NCBI RefSeq assembly: GCF_900091435.1
Contig: NZ_FMCS01000003.1
Span: 496,001 to 560,000, forward strand
Direction of reading: 5' to 3'
DNA length: 64,000 nt
Source of the DNA: Micromonospora chaiyaphumensis
GTDB lineage: Bacteria > Actinomycetota > Actinomycetes > Mycobacteriales > Micromonosporaceae
This document shows positions 17,014 through 25,311 of this stretch, in pieces (within the stretch, counting starts at the first letter, position 1; every line of letters starts with the position of its first letter). A program made the translations under genes and the position numbers. A model generated the notes under the pieces. It saw only the letters and a program-made list of their open reading frames with translations. It was not told the DNA's origin and did not search any database.

Positions 17014-17385
17014 TCAGCGGGTCTTCCTGGTCGCCCGCTTGCGGGGCGGCGTCAACAGCTCGGCGATCGCCGCGAGCGCGGACGGCACCAGGCGGTAGTA
17101 GGCCCAGACGCCCCGCTTCTCGCGCTCGAGCAGGCCGGCCTCGGTGAGGATCCGGAGGTGATGACTCACGGTCGGCTGGGAGAGGCCGAGCGGCGCCGTG
17201 AGGTCACTGACGGACGCCTCGCCCTCGGGAGCGGACTGGATCAGGCTGAGCAGTCGCAGCCGGGCCGGGTCGGCGACGGCCTTCAGCACTCCCGCGAGCC
17301 GTTCGGCATCGGCACGCTTGATGGGCTCACCAGCAAGCGGCGAGACAACAGGGGCAGCGGTGTTCGGTGTTCCCACGTCATGCAT
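17014..17385 (-). CDS. ArsR-family transcriptional regulator
   Basis: This 123-residue winged-helix protein has the ArsR fold: LKAVADPARLRLLSLI, then SVSDLTAPLGLSQPTVSHHL and LTEAGLLEREKRGVWAYYRL. It contains no Cys at all, so the alpha3 thiolate metal site (ELCVCDL in arsenic sensors) is absent; it would respond to another ligand or to metals through His/Asp residues. The C terminus is basic. No obvious metal transporter is adjacent, and its target is unknown. Confidence 0.85.
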   Translation of the reverse strand: MHDVGTPNTAAPVVSPLAGEPIKRADAERLAGVLKAVADPARLRLLSLIQSAPEGEASVSDLTAPLGLSQPTVSHHLRILTEAGLLEREKRGVWAYYRLVPSALAAIAELLTPPRKRATRKTR

Positions 17386-17652
17386 CGTTGCACCAACGCC
17401 ATCAACAGGCTGGCGGAACCCAGTACCAGCCCACGGACGATCCGCGAGTAGGGATCGTCAAGTACCGGCCACGTGTGCCCGGCCGGGGTGTGGGCGTCGG
17501 CCCGCGTGTCGGCATCTTCGGCCCGCTTCGGCGAGCTGCACGCCGCGGTGTCGTGGCGCTGCAACCGCCCCGCTGCACCCGAGCAGGCGATGCTGCGCGA
17601 GCTCAACGCCTGAGGGGCGGTCCGGGTGCGATGCCGCGGGCGGCAACCGCAC

Positions 17653-17843
17653 CCGGTGACCGGACATTCGACTCGGCGCAGACCTGCCCGGCCAGCGGCG
17701 TGACGGCCAGCCCCAGTCTGCGGGTGACCGGTGCGGCATTCTCCGGCCCGACGCTCGGCAAGCTCACCGCCGTGGGCGGCAGTCTCATCATGGTCGGCCT
17801 CGTGCTGCTTCGCGCGCAACGGCGTCGTCGCTTCGTTGCCTGA
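17653..17843 (+). pseudogene. C-terminal cell-wall sorting signal remnant
   Basis: The frame encodes QTCPASGVTASPSLRVTGAA, a hydrophobic helix and the tail RAQRRRRFVA, nearly identical to the end of the intact surface protein at 57955-58611. The sorting motif LPVTG is changed to LRVTG here, and no signal peptide or body of the protein precedes it. It is therefore a dead 3' fragment created by the duplication. Confidence 0.75.
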
Positions 17844-17910
17844 CCTGAGCCGGTCCGACCATAAATGGGGCTGCTCCGGCAGGACGCTCAGCGTCGCCCA
17901 TGGGGTGGAT

Positions 17911-17956
17911 CTGCTGCTGGCCGGCACTCGACATGTCGGGTGCCGGCCAGCAGCAG
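17911..17956. terminator. Large palindrome, probable terminator
   Basis: Arms of 23 bp fold around the centre CGACATGTCG, with a single imperfect pair. There is no T-run after it, as is common for actinobacterial terminators. A perfect 36-bp version is at 58691-58726. Confidence 0.65.
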
Positions 17957-18070
17957 TCGTCCGGGTTTCGCCCAGCGTCTCGTCTCGGCTCCGACATCAC
18001 GCCGGCCAGGCCGAGGGCAATCCTGACCAAGCAGGTCCGGGGTGCGGCGGGTTTCCGTACGCTGCGCTGA

Positions 18071-19126
18071 GTGAAATGGGCACGTTCCTTCGTCGCGCTG
18101 GCGGCGACTCTGACGCTGACGGCGTGCGAGGCCGCCCGGACCCCACCGGCTGGTACTCCCACCCGTTCCGCCCCGGCGGCGTCGCCGTCCCAGCCTGCCA
18201 AGATCACCTTGGCGTTCGCGGGCGACGTGCACTTCACCGACCGTACGCGTGATCTGCTGCGCGACCCGGCGACCGCATTCGGGTCGATCTCGTCGACCCT
18301 GTCGGCCGCAGACCTGGCGATGATCAACCTGGAAACGGCGGTCACCACCCGGGGCGCTCCTGAGCCGAAGGAGTTCCATTTCCGGGCGCCGGCAAGCGCG
18401 TATGACGCGGTGAAGGCCGCCGGCATCGACGTCGTGTCGATCGCGAACAACCACGCGCTGGACTACGGGCGGACGGGGCTGGCTGACACCGTCGACGCGG
18501 CAAGGGCCGCCGGGGTGCCGGCCGTCGGCGCGGGCGCTGACGCTGCGGCGGCGTACCGGCCGTGGATCACCAAGATTCGCGGAACCAGAATCGCCGTGCT
18601 CGGGTTCAGCCAGGTCGCCGAGCTGTGGTCGCAGTGGAGGGCCACAGAAACCCGGGCCGGCATCGCGATGACCAGGGACCTGCCCCGCGCCGTCGCCGCG
18701 GTCCGGGCCGCCCGACAGCAGGCCGACGTGGTCGTCGTCTACGTCCACTGGGGTACGGAGGGCGACGCGTGTCCGCCCGACGAGGCTCGTGCGTTCGCCG
18801 GCGAGATGGCTCGGGCGGGTGCCACGATGGTGGTCGGCACCCATGCCCACCTCCTGCTCGGCGACGGCTGGCTGGGCAGGACCTTCGTCCAGTACGGGCT
18901 CGGCAACTTCGTGTGGTGGCGCGACGACGCGTACAGCAACGACACGGGGGTGCTGCGCGTGACCCTCGACGGATCGGCGATCTCGACGACGGAGCTGGTG
19001 CCCGCGACGATCTCCCGACGCACCGGCCGCCCCGAACCCGCCGGCGGGGATGATGCGGCCCGGATCCGCCGGGAGTACGCGGACCTGCACTCCTGCACCG
19101 GACTCGCCGCGAGCCCCGCCCCATAG
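18071..19126 (+). CDS. CapA-family lipoprotein (PGA_cap metallophosphoesterase-like)
   Basis: A 351-residue protein with a lipoprotein signal (lipobox LTAC, Cys19), a Thr/Pro/Ser linker, then the CapA domain: AFAGDVHFTD, INLETAVT, SIANNHALDYG, VYVHWGTE, VVGTHAHLLLG and QYGLGNFVW. These His/Asp/Asn motifs mark the CapA/PgsA metallophosphatase-like fold linked to poly-gamma-glutamate capsule synthesis or, in actinobacteria, to unknown envelope functions. No pgsB/C genes are nearby. GTG 18071 lies at the end of the duplicated segment, whose other copy lost this gene. Confidence 0.85.
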   Translation: MKWARSFVALAATLTLTACEAARTPPAGTPTRSAPAASPSQPAKITLAFAGDVHFTDRTRDLLRDPATAFGSISSTLSAADLAMINLETAVTTRGAPEPKEFHFRAPASAYDAVKAAGIDVVSIANNHALDYGRTGLADTVDAARAAGVPAVGAGADAAAAYRPWITKIRGTRIAVLGFSQVAELWSQWRATETRAGIAMTRDLPRAVAAVRAARQQADVVVVYVHWGTEGDACPPDEARAFAGEMARAGATMVVGTHAHLLLGDGWLGRTFVQYGLGNFVWWRDDAYSNDTGVLRVTLDGSAISTTELVPATISRRTGRPEPAGGDDAARIRREYADLHSCTGLAASPAP

Positions 19127-19178
19127 TCGGACCAACGTTCGAGCCCTGTCCGAGGCGCCAGGTCGCACCCATCAATCG

Positions 19179-19508
19179 TCACTCTGTGACCCGCCGCGCC
19201 TCACCAGCGCCAGCAGCCGGCGGGGGAGTTGCGCGGTCCTGCTCCCGCCACTGGCCGGCGGTGTCGGCGCGCAGCAGGCGGTCAACCATCTCCAGCGCGG
19301 GTGGCTCCGAGGCGAACTCCCAGCGCAACACCCTCCCGGACTCCGTGTCCCCGGCCCGGGCCATCACCGTCCAGCGCGTCTCGCGGACCAGCCACACGTC
19401 ACGCCGGGTCAGGCGCCCCCAGACACCGTTCCACCAGCGCCGTACCACCTCCTGCACCCCGTGATCGTACATACGTTCGATCAGGTCGGCGGCTCGGATG
19501 GCGAACAT
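19179..19508 (-). CDS. Hypothetical protein, 109 aa
   Basis: A Trp/Arg-rich protein (RRWWNGVWGRLTRRDVWLV, then TRWTVMARAG and GRVLRWEFASE). A further fragment of the same family lies at 16558-16612, so it belongs to a repeated gene family, perhaps carried by an integrative element. It sits just downstream of, and on the same strand as, another small gene and is probably co-transcribed with it. No domain is recognised. Confidence 0.5.
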   Translation of the reverse strand: MFAIRAADLIERMYDHGVQEVVRRWWNGVWGRLTRRDVWLVRETRWTVMARAGDTESGRVLRWEFASEPPALEMVDRLLRADTAGQWREQDRATPPPAAGAGEARRVTE

Positions 19509-19532
19509 GTCTCGCGCGCCCGCACTGAAGGG

Positions 19533-19730
19533 CTACTCGCAGCGGTCCTCCGCGCCCCGGCCGTACGGTTCGCAGCAGTCCGGGCGGTGCCGATACACCC
19601 GAAGATCACGCCTGCCGCGGCGGGCGAACTCCGGCGTGATCTCGTACAAGCAGGCCCGCCACACGACGGTCTCCCCGCCGCCGGACACCGTCTGGCCGTC
19701 ACCCGGCCCGCCGCGCAGCAGCACCTCCAC
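19533..19730 (-). CDS. Small hypothetical protein, 65 aa
   Basis: It begins VLLRGGPGDGQTV, a motif shared by many short actinobacterial and phage-associated proteins of unknown role, and ends with a tyrosine/Cys stretch (VYRHRPDCCEPYG). GTG 19730 is the first start. It precedes the 109-residue gene by 24 bp. The pairing and the small size suggest genes from a mobile element (inference). Confidence 0.5.
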   Translation of the reverse strand: MEVLLRGGPGDGQTVSGGGETVVWRACLYEITPEFARRGRRDLRVYRHRPDCCEPYGRGAEDRCE

Positions 19731-19895
19731 CCCTTCGACCGTAGGTGATCGGCGAGGGACCGGCCCGAACTCGACCGATCACCCCCGCCTTGGACGCGGA
19801 TCGAGAAGGAGCGAGTCCCCGCAGCGTGACCTGCACGCTGCGGGGACCGGCTGTCGGTGGCTCGACGCTCAAGACCCGACGCAGTGTCAGGCAGG

Positions 19896-19950
19896 TTCTG
19901 GTACCGATTTGTCCGGCAGGTCCCGAGACCGGACAGCCGGCCGCCGGCGG
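19896..19950. repeat. Interspersed ~55-bp repeat, copy B
   Basis: Partner of 2852-2907, sharing TACCGAT(T/C)TGTC and GCAGGTCCCGAGACCGGACA. Located in the noncoding interval between the small hypothetical genes and the Rho-N-like gene. Confidence 0.5.
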
Positions 19951-20006
19951 TTGCACAGCCAGGGCGTCAGGGCGTCACCAGGGCGTCGCGCGGCTCGGGT
20001 CACTGA

Positions 20007-20165
20007 TCAACCCTTGGCTTGGCGCTTGGGCCGCTGCGGCTGCTCGCCCTTGTTGACTTTCGCTACGGCCGCGCGCAGCTCTTCCTCGCTCATCCTGGCG
20101 TTGGCTTTGATACCCATTGCGTGGGCCTGCTGACGCAACTCTTCCAACCGATCGCCGTCTTCCAT
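20007..20165 (-). CDS. Small Rho N-terminal-like (SAP-type helix) protein
   Basis: The 52-residue product has the compact helix-extended-helix pattern of Rho_N/SAP-like domains (DRLEELRQQAHAMGIKANAR, then SEEELRAAVAKVN) and a basic Gln/Arg/Lys tail, which would fit nucleic acid binding. ATG 20165 is chosen because GAGG lies 5 nt upstream; the frame is open to GTG 20204. Such mini-proteins are common and uncharacterised in actinobacteria. Confidence 0.65.
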   Translation of the reverse strand: MEDGDRLEELRQQAHAMGIKANARMSEEELRAAVAKVNKGEQPQRPKRQAKG

Positions 20166-20304
20166 GCCAACCTCGTAGTTCCGGTCCGGGGCAGCGACGA
20201 ACACGCGCTTGCCTTCCCGCGTCTGCCGGCGTCAAACCACCGCGGCCTGGTGGACGGGCTGCTGTTCTGCTCGGAGTGACCGGGCGCCCGACGGATCGAC
20301 GCCC

Positions 20305-22302
20305 TCACCTCCTCTCGTCGCCCTCATCGCCCGGATGGCGCCACTGCGGCGGGGTCTCCTCGCTCCGTTGAGAGTCCAGGGGGTTCTCGTCGGCCTCGGT
20401 GGTCCGCTCGAAGCTCGGGCGGCGGGTCTCCTCCGGCTCGGGTACGTCGACGGGACGGGCGCCGGACTGCGGAATCTGCTGGTATCTCGCCGCGGCCTCG
20501 GCGCCGTGGGCGCCCTCGACACTCGGCGATTCCGGCGCATGCCGTTCGCGGTGCAGTTGGTCGTGAAGATGCTGCGGCGGCTTGGCGGCGCGTTGCGGCA
20601 GGTCACGGCCGAGGTCGGCGACCAGCGGTCCGTATTTGGCGTCGAAGGCGGGGCGTTCGGAGCGGATCCGGGGCATACGGTCGAAGTTGCGCAGCGGGGG
20701 CGGGCAGGTGGTGGCCCATTCCAGAGAGTTTCCGTACCCCCAAGGGTCATCGACGGAGACAGCGGTGCCGAAGCGCCAGGACTTCCAGACGTTGTAGATG
20801 AAGAACAGAGTGGACACACCGAGCACGAACGACCCGATCGTGGAGACGGTGTGCATGGTGGTGAAGCCGTCCTGCGGTAGGTAGTCGGCGTAGCGGCGGG
20901 GCATTCCGCGGTTGCCCAGCCAGTGGTGGACCAGGAAGGTGATGTGGAAACCGACGAACATGGTCCAGAAGTGGGCCTTGCCAAGCCGTTCGTCGAGCAG
21001 CCGCCCGGTCATTTTCGGAAACCAGAAGTACACACCGGAAAACGCGGCGAAGACGATGGTGCCGAAGAGGACATAGTGGAAGTGCCCCACGACGAAATAG
21101 CTGTCGTGGACGTGGAAGTCGACCGGCGGGCTGGCCAGCAGCACGCCGGTGAGGCCGCCGAAAAGGAACGTGACGAGGAACCCGATCGCGAACAGCATCG
21201 GGGTCTCGAAGGTGAGTTGGCCCTTCCACATCGTGCCGATCCAATTGAAGAACTTCACCCCGGTCGGCACGGCGATGATGAAGGTGGTTACCGAGAAGAA
21301 GGGCAGGAGGACCTGGCCGGTGGCGAACATGTGATGCGCCCACACGTTCAGGGAGTAGAAGAAGATCACCCACAGCGCCAGGACCATGCCCTTGTAGCCG
21401 AACAGTGGTTTTCGCGAGAAGACCGGCACCACCTCGCTGATGATGCCGAAGAACGGCAGCGCCACGATGTAGACCTCGGGATGGCCGAAGTACCAGAACA
21501 GGTGCTGATAGAGCACCGGACCACCGGTGGTCGCGTCATAGATGTGGCTGTTGAGCACCCGGTCGGACAGCAGCGCGAGAAGCGTCGCCGACAGCAGTGG
21601 GAACACCACGATCGCCATCAACGCGGTGATCAACATGGCCCAGGTGAACAGCGGCATTCGCCACATCGTCATCCCCGGGGCACGCAGGGTCAGGATGGTG
21701 GTGACCAGGTTGACCGACCCGAGGATGGTGCCGACGCCCGAGAGCACCAACCCAATGACCCACAAGTTGCCGCCCACCCCTGGTGTGTGTTCAGCCCGGC
21801 TCAGCGGCGGATACGCCGTCCATCCGAAGTCCGCAGCACCTTCCGGGTTGATGAAGGAGCCGAGCACCATCAGGCCGCCGAACAGGTACAGCCAGTAGGC
21901 CAACGCGTTCAGCCTGGGGAAGGCGACGTCGGGCGCGCCGATCTGCAGGGGTACCAGGTAGTTGCCGAACGCGAAGGCGAGGGGGGTGGCGAAGAGGAAC
22001 ATCATGATCGTGCCGTGCGAGGTGAAGAGCTGGTTGTACTGCTCCGGAGAGAGGAACTGCATCCCGGGGCGGGCGAGCTCGCCGCGCATGAGCAGCGCCT
22101 CGATGCCCGCGGCGATGAAGAAGAAGAACGACGAGATCAGGTAGAGCAGGCCGATCTGCTTGGCGTCGGTCGTGGCGAGCAGCCTGAGCAGGGTGTTGCC
22201 GGGCACTGCTCGACGCAGCGGGCCGGGATAGCCACCGAACGCCGCCGGGGCGAGGATCGCCGGCTCACGGTCCTGGGGCTCCGCGCTCGCCCGCTTCGGC
22301 AT
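20305..22302 (-). CDS. ctaD: Cytochrome c oxidase subunit I (aa3-type), orphan copy
   Basis: The 665-residue catalytic subunit keeps all key residues: His96 and His409 (heme a), His407 (heme a3), and His274, His323 and His324 (CuB) with Tyr278 for the His-Tyr crosslink. Asp125 ([10 protein letters not shown]), Glu276 and Lys350 mark the D- and K-pathways. It reduces oxygen to water in the membrane. After the last helix about 120 hydrophilic charged residues form a long tail not typical of housekeeping CtaD. No other oxidase subunit, assembly or heme A gene is adjacent, so it must borrow partners or act as an alternative subunit I. Confidence 0.93.
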   Translation of the reverse strand: MPKRASAEPQDREPAILAPAAFGGYPGPLRRAVPGNTLLRLLATTDAKQIGLLYLISSFFFFIAAGIEALLMRGELARPGMQFLSPEQYNQLFTSHGTIMMFLFATPLAFAFGNYLVPLQIGAPDVAFPRLNALAYWLYLFGGLMVLGSFINPEGAADFGWTAYPPLSRAEHTPGVGGNLWVIGLVLSGVGTILGSVNLVTTILTLRAPGMTMWRMPLFTWAMLITALMAIVVFPLLSATLLALLSDRVLNSHIYDATTGGPVLYQHLFWYFGHPEVYIVALPFFGIISEVVPVFSRKPLFGYKGMVLALWVIFFYSLNVWAHHMFATGQVLLPFFSVTTFIIAVPTGVKFFNWIGTMWKGQLTFETPMLFAIGFLVTFLFGGLTGVLLASPPVDFHVHDSYFVVGHFHYVLFGTIVFAAFSGVYFWFPKMTGRLLDERLGKAHFWTMFVGFHITFLVHHWLGNRGMPRRYADYLPQDGFTTMHTVSTIGSFVLGVSTLFFIYNVWKSWRFGTAVSVDDPWGYGNSLEWATTCPPPLRNFDRMPRIRSERPAFDAKYGPLVADLGRDLPQRAAKPPQHLHDQLHRERHAPESPSVEGAHGAEAAARYQQIPQSGARPVDVPEPEETRRPSFERTTEADENPLDSQRSEETPPQWRHPGDEGDERR

Positions 22303-22492
22303 GAGCTGCTCCTAGCACAATTCTCTCCGGGATCAGTCATCCGGACCATGTCACAGCGAGCCGGACAAAGAAGGCGAGTTGCGAAAAGGCCCTCGGCCCG
22401 GGCCGGCGCGCACGCCCGCTCCGGCCGATAGATGTCCAGATACGCGGTGTTCGCCGTCAGGGTTGTGGCGCTGTCGAACTCGCCACCGATCA

Positions 22493-23665
22493 TCAGGCGG
22501 GTTCGAAGACGGCGCGTACGCAGCCGTCGAGCTTGTTTTTGAACATGTTGTATCCCTGTGGCGCCTCGTCGAGTGGCATGGTGTGTGTCGCGAGGTGCTC
22601 GGTGACCAGCTCGCCGCGTGCCATCCGTTCGAGCAACATCGGAATGTAGCGGTGTCCGTGCTGTTGGGCGCCACGCAGGGTGAGGCCCTTGTTCATCACT
22701 GCCCCGAGCGGGAACTTGTCGACAAGGTTGGCATAGACGCCGAGCAGGAACACGCTTCCGCCCTTGCGACAGTGGTAGATGGCCTCGCGGGCGGCGATCG
22801 GACGGTCCGACTCCAGGCGTAGCTGCTGTTTGACCTGGTCGTACAGGTATTGCGGGCCGGTGCTGTGGGACTCCATCCCCACCGCTTCGATGCACACGTC
22901 AGGCCCGCGACCGCCGCTGCGTTCCAGGAGTTCACTACCGACGTCCTGGGTCTGGTAGTTGAGCGCCTCCACGCCCAGGTACTTCTCCGCCATCTGCAGC
23001 CGATTGGCGAAACGGTCGATGATGATCACCCGTTCCGCGCCGAGCAGGACGGCCGCGCGTGCGGCCATCTGGCCCACCCCGCCCGCGCCCCACACCGCGA
23101 CCACGTCACCGGCCTTGACCCCACCGAGGTCCGCGCCCATCCAGCCGGTCGGGGCGGCATCGGAGGCGAAGAGAGCACGCTCGTCGCTCACGCCGTCGGG
23201 GACGGTGAAGGCCCCTTGGTCGGCGTACGGAACGCGGATGTACTCGGCGTGGCTGCCCGCGAAGCCTCCGAGCGCATGGGAGTAGCCGTAGCAGCCGCCG
23301 GGTGCGAAGCCCCAGACGTTCTCCGTGATCGCGGGATTGGTGTTGCCGTTGTCGCACAAGGAGTACTGCTGCTGCTGGCAGTACCAGCAGCGGCCGCAGG
23401 AGACGAACGAGCAGACCACCACCCGGTCGCCCACCTTGTGCTTACGCACCTGCGGGCCGACCTCGACCACCTCGCCCAGGAACTCGTGCCCGAGGACGTC
23501 GCCCCGCTCCATGAACGGAATGTACCCACCTAGCAGATGCAGGTCGGAGCCGCACGTCACCGTCTTGCGCACCCGGATGATGGCGTCCTGCTCGTTGCGC
23601 ATCGTCGGGTCCGGAACCTCGCCCACCGACAGTTCGTTGACGCCTTGCCACAACAGTGCCTTCAC
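22493..23665 (-). CDS. Zinc-dependent alcohol dehydrogenase (formaldehyde dehydrogenase-like)
   Basis: This is a 390-residue medium-chain dehydrogenase. Catalytic zinc ligands are Cys38 (TCGSDLH) and His60-Glu61 (GHEF); structural zinc uses Cys90, 93, 96 and 104. The Rossmann motif is VWGAGGVGQMAA. The long insert before the NAD fold resembles glutathione-independent formaldehyde dehydrogenases. GTG 23665 overlaps the stop of the upstream gene (GTGA) and has GGGAGGGG before it. A paralogue with the same arrangement is at 30311-31486. Confidence 0.88.
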   Translation of the reverse strand: MKALLWQGVNELSVGEVPDPTMRNEQDAIIRVRKTVTCGSDLHLLGGYIPFMERGDVLGHEFLGEVVEVGPQVRKHKVGDRVVVCSFVSCGRCWYCQQQQYSLCDNGNTNPAITENVWGFAPGGCYGYSHALGGFAGSHAEYIRVPYADQGAFTVPDGVSDERALFASDAAPTGWMGADLGGVKAGDVVAVWGAGGVGQMAARAAVLLGAERVIIIDRFANRLQMAEKYLGVEALNYQTQDVGSELLERSGGRGPDVCIEAVGMESHSTGPQYLYDQVKQQLRLESDRPIAAREAIYHCRKGGSVFLLGVYANLVDKFPLGAVMNKGLTLRGAQQHGHRYIPMLLERMARGELVTEHLATHTMPLDEAPQGYNMFKNKLDGCVRAVFEPA

Positions 23666-24147
23666 AGTCGCCCCTCCCGGCGCCCCTGCCGCGTCGCCAT
23701 CTGCAGCGGTTTGTTGACCACCGTCGGCTGGGTGGTGGGTGGAAAGTCGGGGTGCAGCACCTCGCCGGTCTCCAGCAACTGCTTCGCCTCCCGCAGTGCG
23801 GCGCGGATCGCCTGGTTGGGATCGCGACCCGCGAGTCGTCTGGCCCCTGCGGTCACCGGAGACTGAGCGCCGTCACGCAGCCGTACCGCCAGCTCGATGC
23901 CGCGGTCGCCCGCGGCGCGGCGGATCCGCACGTCCACAGCGTCACCGAGACCGGCCAGTGGCTCCGGAAGTGGCGAGTCCGGGGTCAGCTCGTCGCGGGC
24001 TGGATTCACGGTCACCACGTGCCACCGCGGCTCGCGCCGCGTCAACGGGGCCTGCTGCCAGGGCCCATGACGGCCCGACGGAAGCAGGAACCTGCGGAGG
24101 ACCAACCCCCCGAGCGTGACGACCGCCGCCTTGACCAACGCCTTCAT
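23662..24147 (-). CDS. Conserved hypothetical protein coupled to the dehydrogenase
   Basis: The 161-residue protein starts with a short hydrophobic segment (VKAAVVTLGGLVLRRFLL), then a small domain (WHVVTVNPARDEL, VDVRIRRAAGDRGIELAVRL) and the helix EAKQLLETGEVL. That last helix is nearly the same as [10 protein letters not shown] at the end of the SRPBCC protein 29316-30314, which also precedes a dehydrogenase. It may be a reduced SRPBCC-type protein. ATG 24147 follows GGGGG. It forms a two-gene operon with the dehydrogenase by 4-bp overlap. Confidence 0.7.
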   Translation of the reverse strand: MKALVKAAVVTLGGLVLRRFLLPSGRHGPWQQAPLTRREPRWHVVTVNPARDELTPDSPLPEPLAGLGDAVDVRIRRAAGDRGIELAVRLRDGAQSPVTAGARRLAGRDPNQAIRAALREAKQLLETGEVLHPDFPPTTQPTVVNKPLQMATRQGRREGRL

Positions 24148-24260
24148 GTACGCCCCCGAGTTGACCCCACCCGTCGCCGCATCTGCCTGACCGACGGCTC
24201 CGATACCGACAAACCCTGTCATATCGGTGCACTGTCACGCTGAGGAATCCCGCACCCCGG

Positions 24261-24440
24261 TCAGGCAGCGGTACGGGCGCAACCGACCTCACTGACGAGG
24301 TAGAGCGCGGCGAAGACCAGCCCCTGATCGGCGACGGCGGTCGACACCGCGACGGACATCAGCAGGCTGGCCAGCATGACGGTGACGATCAGCACCTGGA
24401 CGCTCGGCCGGTTTGGGTCGAGCCGGCCCGACATCCACGT
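24261..24440 (-). pseudogene. LtrA-family fragment
   Basis: About 60 residues (DPNRPSVQVLIVTVMLASLL, then VADQGLVFAALYLVSEVG) match two helices of LtrA proteins. Compare DPWQPTIRRLAIGAMFGSLV in the copy at 1539 and PDSRPGQFIVFSSM in the copy at 25312. Both ends run into other sequence. It is the third LtrA trace in the window. Confidence 0.55.
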
Positions 24441-24725
24441 GGTCAGCACCCAGATCCACGTCGTGCTCGTGTTCCCGTACGGCCCGACGCTCGGCATGCC
24501 TGACCGGTTCGAGGGCAAGGCCAGTGCGGTGCCGTACCTGCGAAAGATGCTCTACCAGCTCACAGGGCTCAAGATGCGCGACGTGCGCTCCTACGCCGTT
24601 GAGGGTGACCCGGAGACCAGCTCAACGAGTACGAGGGCGACGCATGACCCCCGGCGGCAGCAGCTACACCCAGATCTACACGAACAAGATTCGGTTCCGC
24701 GAGGGCAAGTTGGTCCTGGTGAGGG
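24430..24725 (+). pseudogene. SnoaL/NTF2-like protein remnant with frameshifts
   Basis: One frame encodes FPYGPTLGMPDRFEGKASAV, then PYLRKMLYQLTGLKMRDVRS. A second gives QLNEYEGDA and a third SSYTQIYTNKIRFREGK, in the order expected for a SnoaL-type fold (which usually ends in an FREYWN-like motif, absent here). At least two frameshifts and loss of both ends make it a pseudogene. The family call is moderate. Confidence 0.45.
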
Positions 24726-24742
24726 CAGGCGGCGCACTCGGT

Positions 24743-25000
24743 TCAAGGCGCCGTCGGCCGGGACACCGGCGTGGGCAGAACTCGGCGGAGCGTGGGGAAT
24801 CGGGAGCTGGCAGCAAGCACCGCGCCGTCCGGACGAACGACAGCTGCCTCCGCGTGGCCCCGTCCCAGCCATCGGTGTAGCTCGCTGCCGGGTGCGACAC
24901 GAACAAGGACCGCTCCACGCCGAGGTGTCTGGCTGTCGGTGGCCAGGTCCGTGAGGCCGGGTACGAGGTTCAGTCGCGGCGCGACGGCGCGGCGAATGAT
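24743..25000 (-). pseudogene. FAD monooxygenase C-terminal remnant
   Basis: The minus strand encodes APRLNLVPGLTDLATDSQTP, then GSELHRWLGRGHAEAAVVRP and DGAVLAASS, resembling the thioredoxin-like C-terminal end of aromatic-ring hydroxylases of the MhpA/RdmE type (VRPDGYVAWR region). No FAD-binding domain is present. It is one of three unrelated remnants packed between 24261 and 25000. Confidence 0.45.
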
Positions 25001-25311
25001 GCTGCCCAGCTCGCCACCGGCCATCATCGCGGTGCCGATGAACTTCGCCAGCCAATCAATGGCACAACGGCCCGGATCGCCCTGACGGGTTCCTCCTGGG
25101 CGGAGGGACGAATCTTCACAGCCGCCACGATGGAGCTGCCCATGGGTTCCTGCCTGACAGCGACCCTTCGGCGCGAGCCGACCGCTGTCGCCGCCGGACC
25201 GGCGCTCGGATATCAACGGACGCAAGTCCTCGCCGTGACCCACCCCTTCGACCGCCGCGCGGCGACTGCCGTGGACAAGCCGACGGATGGCTTGCTGCGC
25301 CTACTCGGGTG

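Larger units (their letters stand above)
17653..18094 (+). repeat. Segmental duplication, copy 1 (partner 58418-58872)
   Basis: About 440 bp shared with 58418-58872. It spans the 3' end of an LPXTG-type gene, a large palindrome, a conserved GTCCGGGTTTCGCCCA region, and the TTTCCGTACGCTGCGCT sequence leading into a GTG/ATG-like start. Copy 1 leads into the CapA-type gene, copy 2 into the 3' side of the MFS gene. Confidence 0.8.

Noticed and set aside
20923..22431. 500-codon open frame on the plus strand opposite ctaD
   Set aside because: Its sequence is repetitive Glu/Gln/His/Arg with no motif, and the minus strand encodes a complete oxidase subunit. It is a GC-skewed shadow frame.
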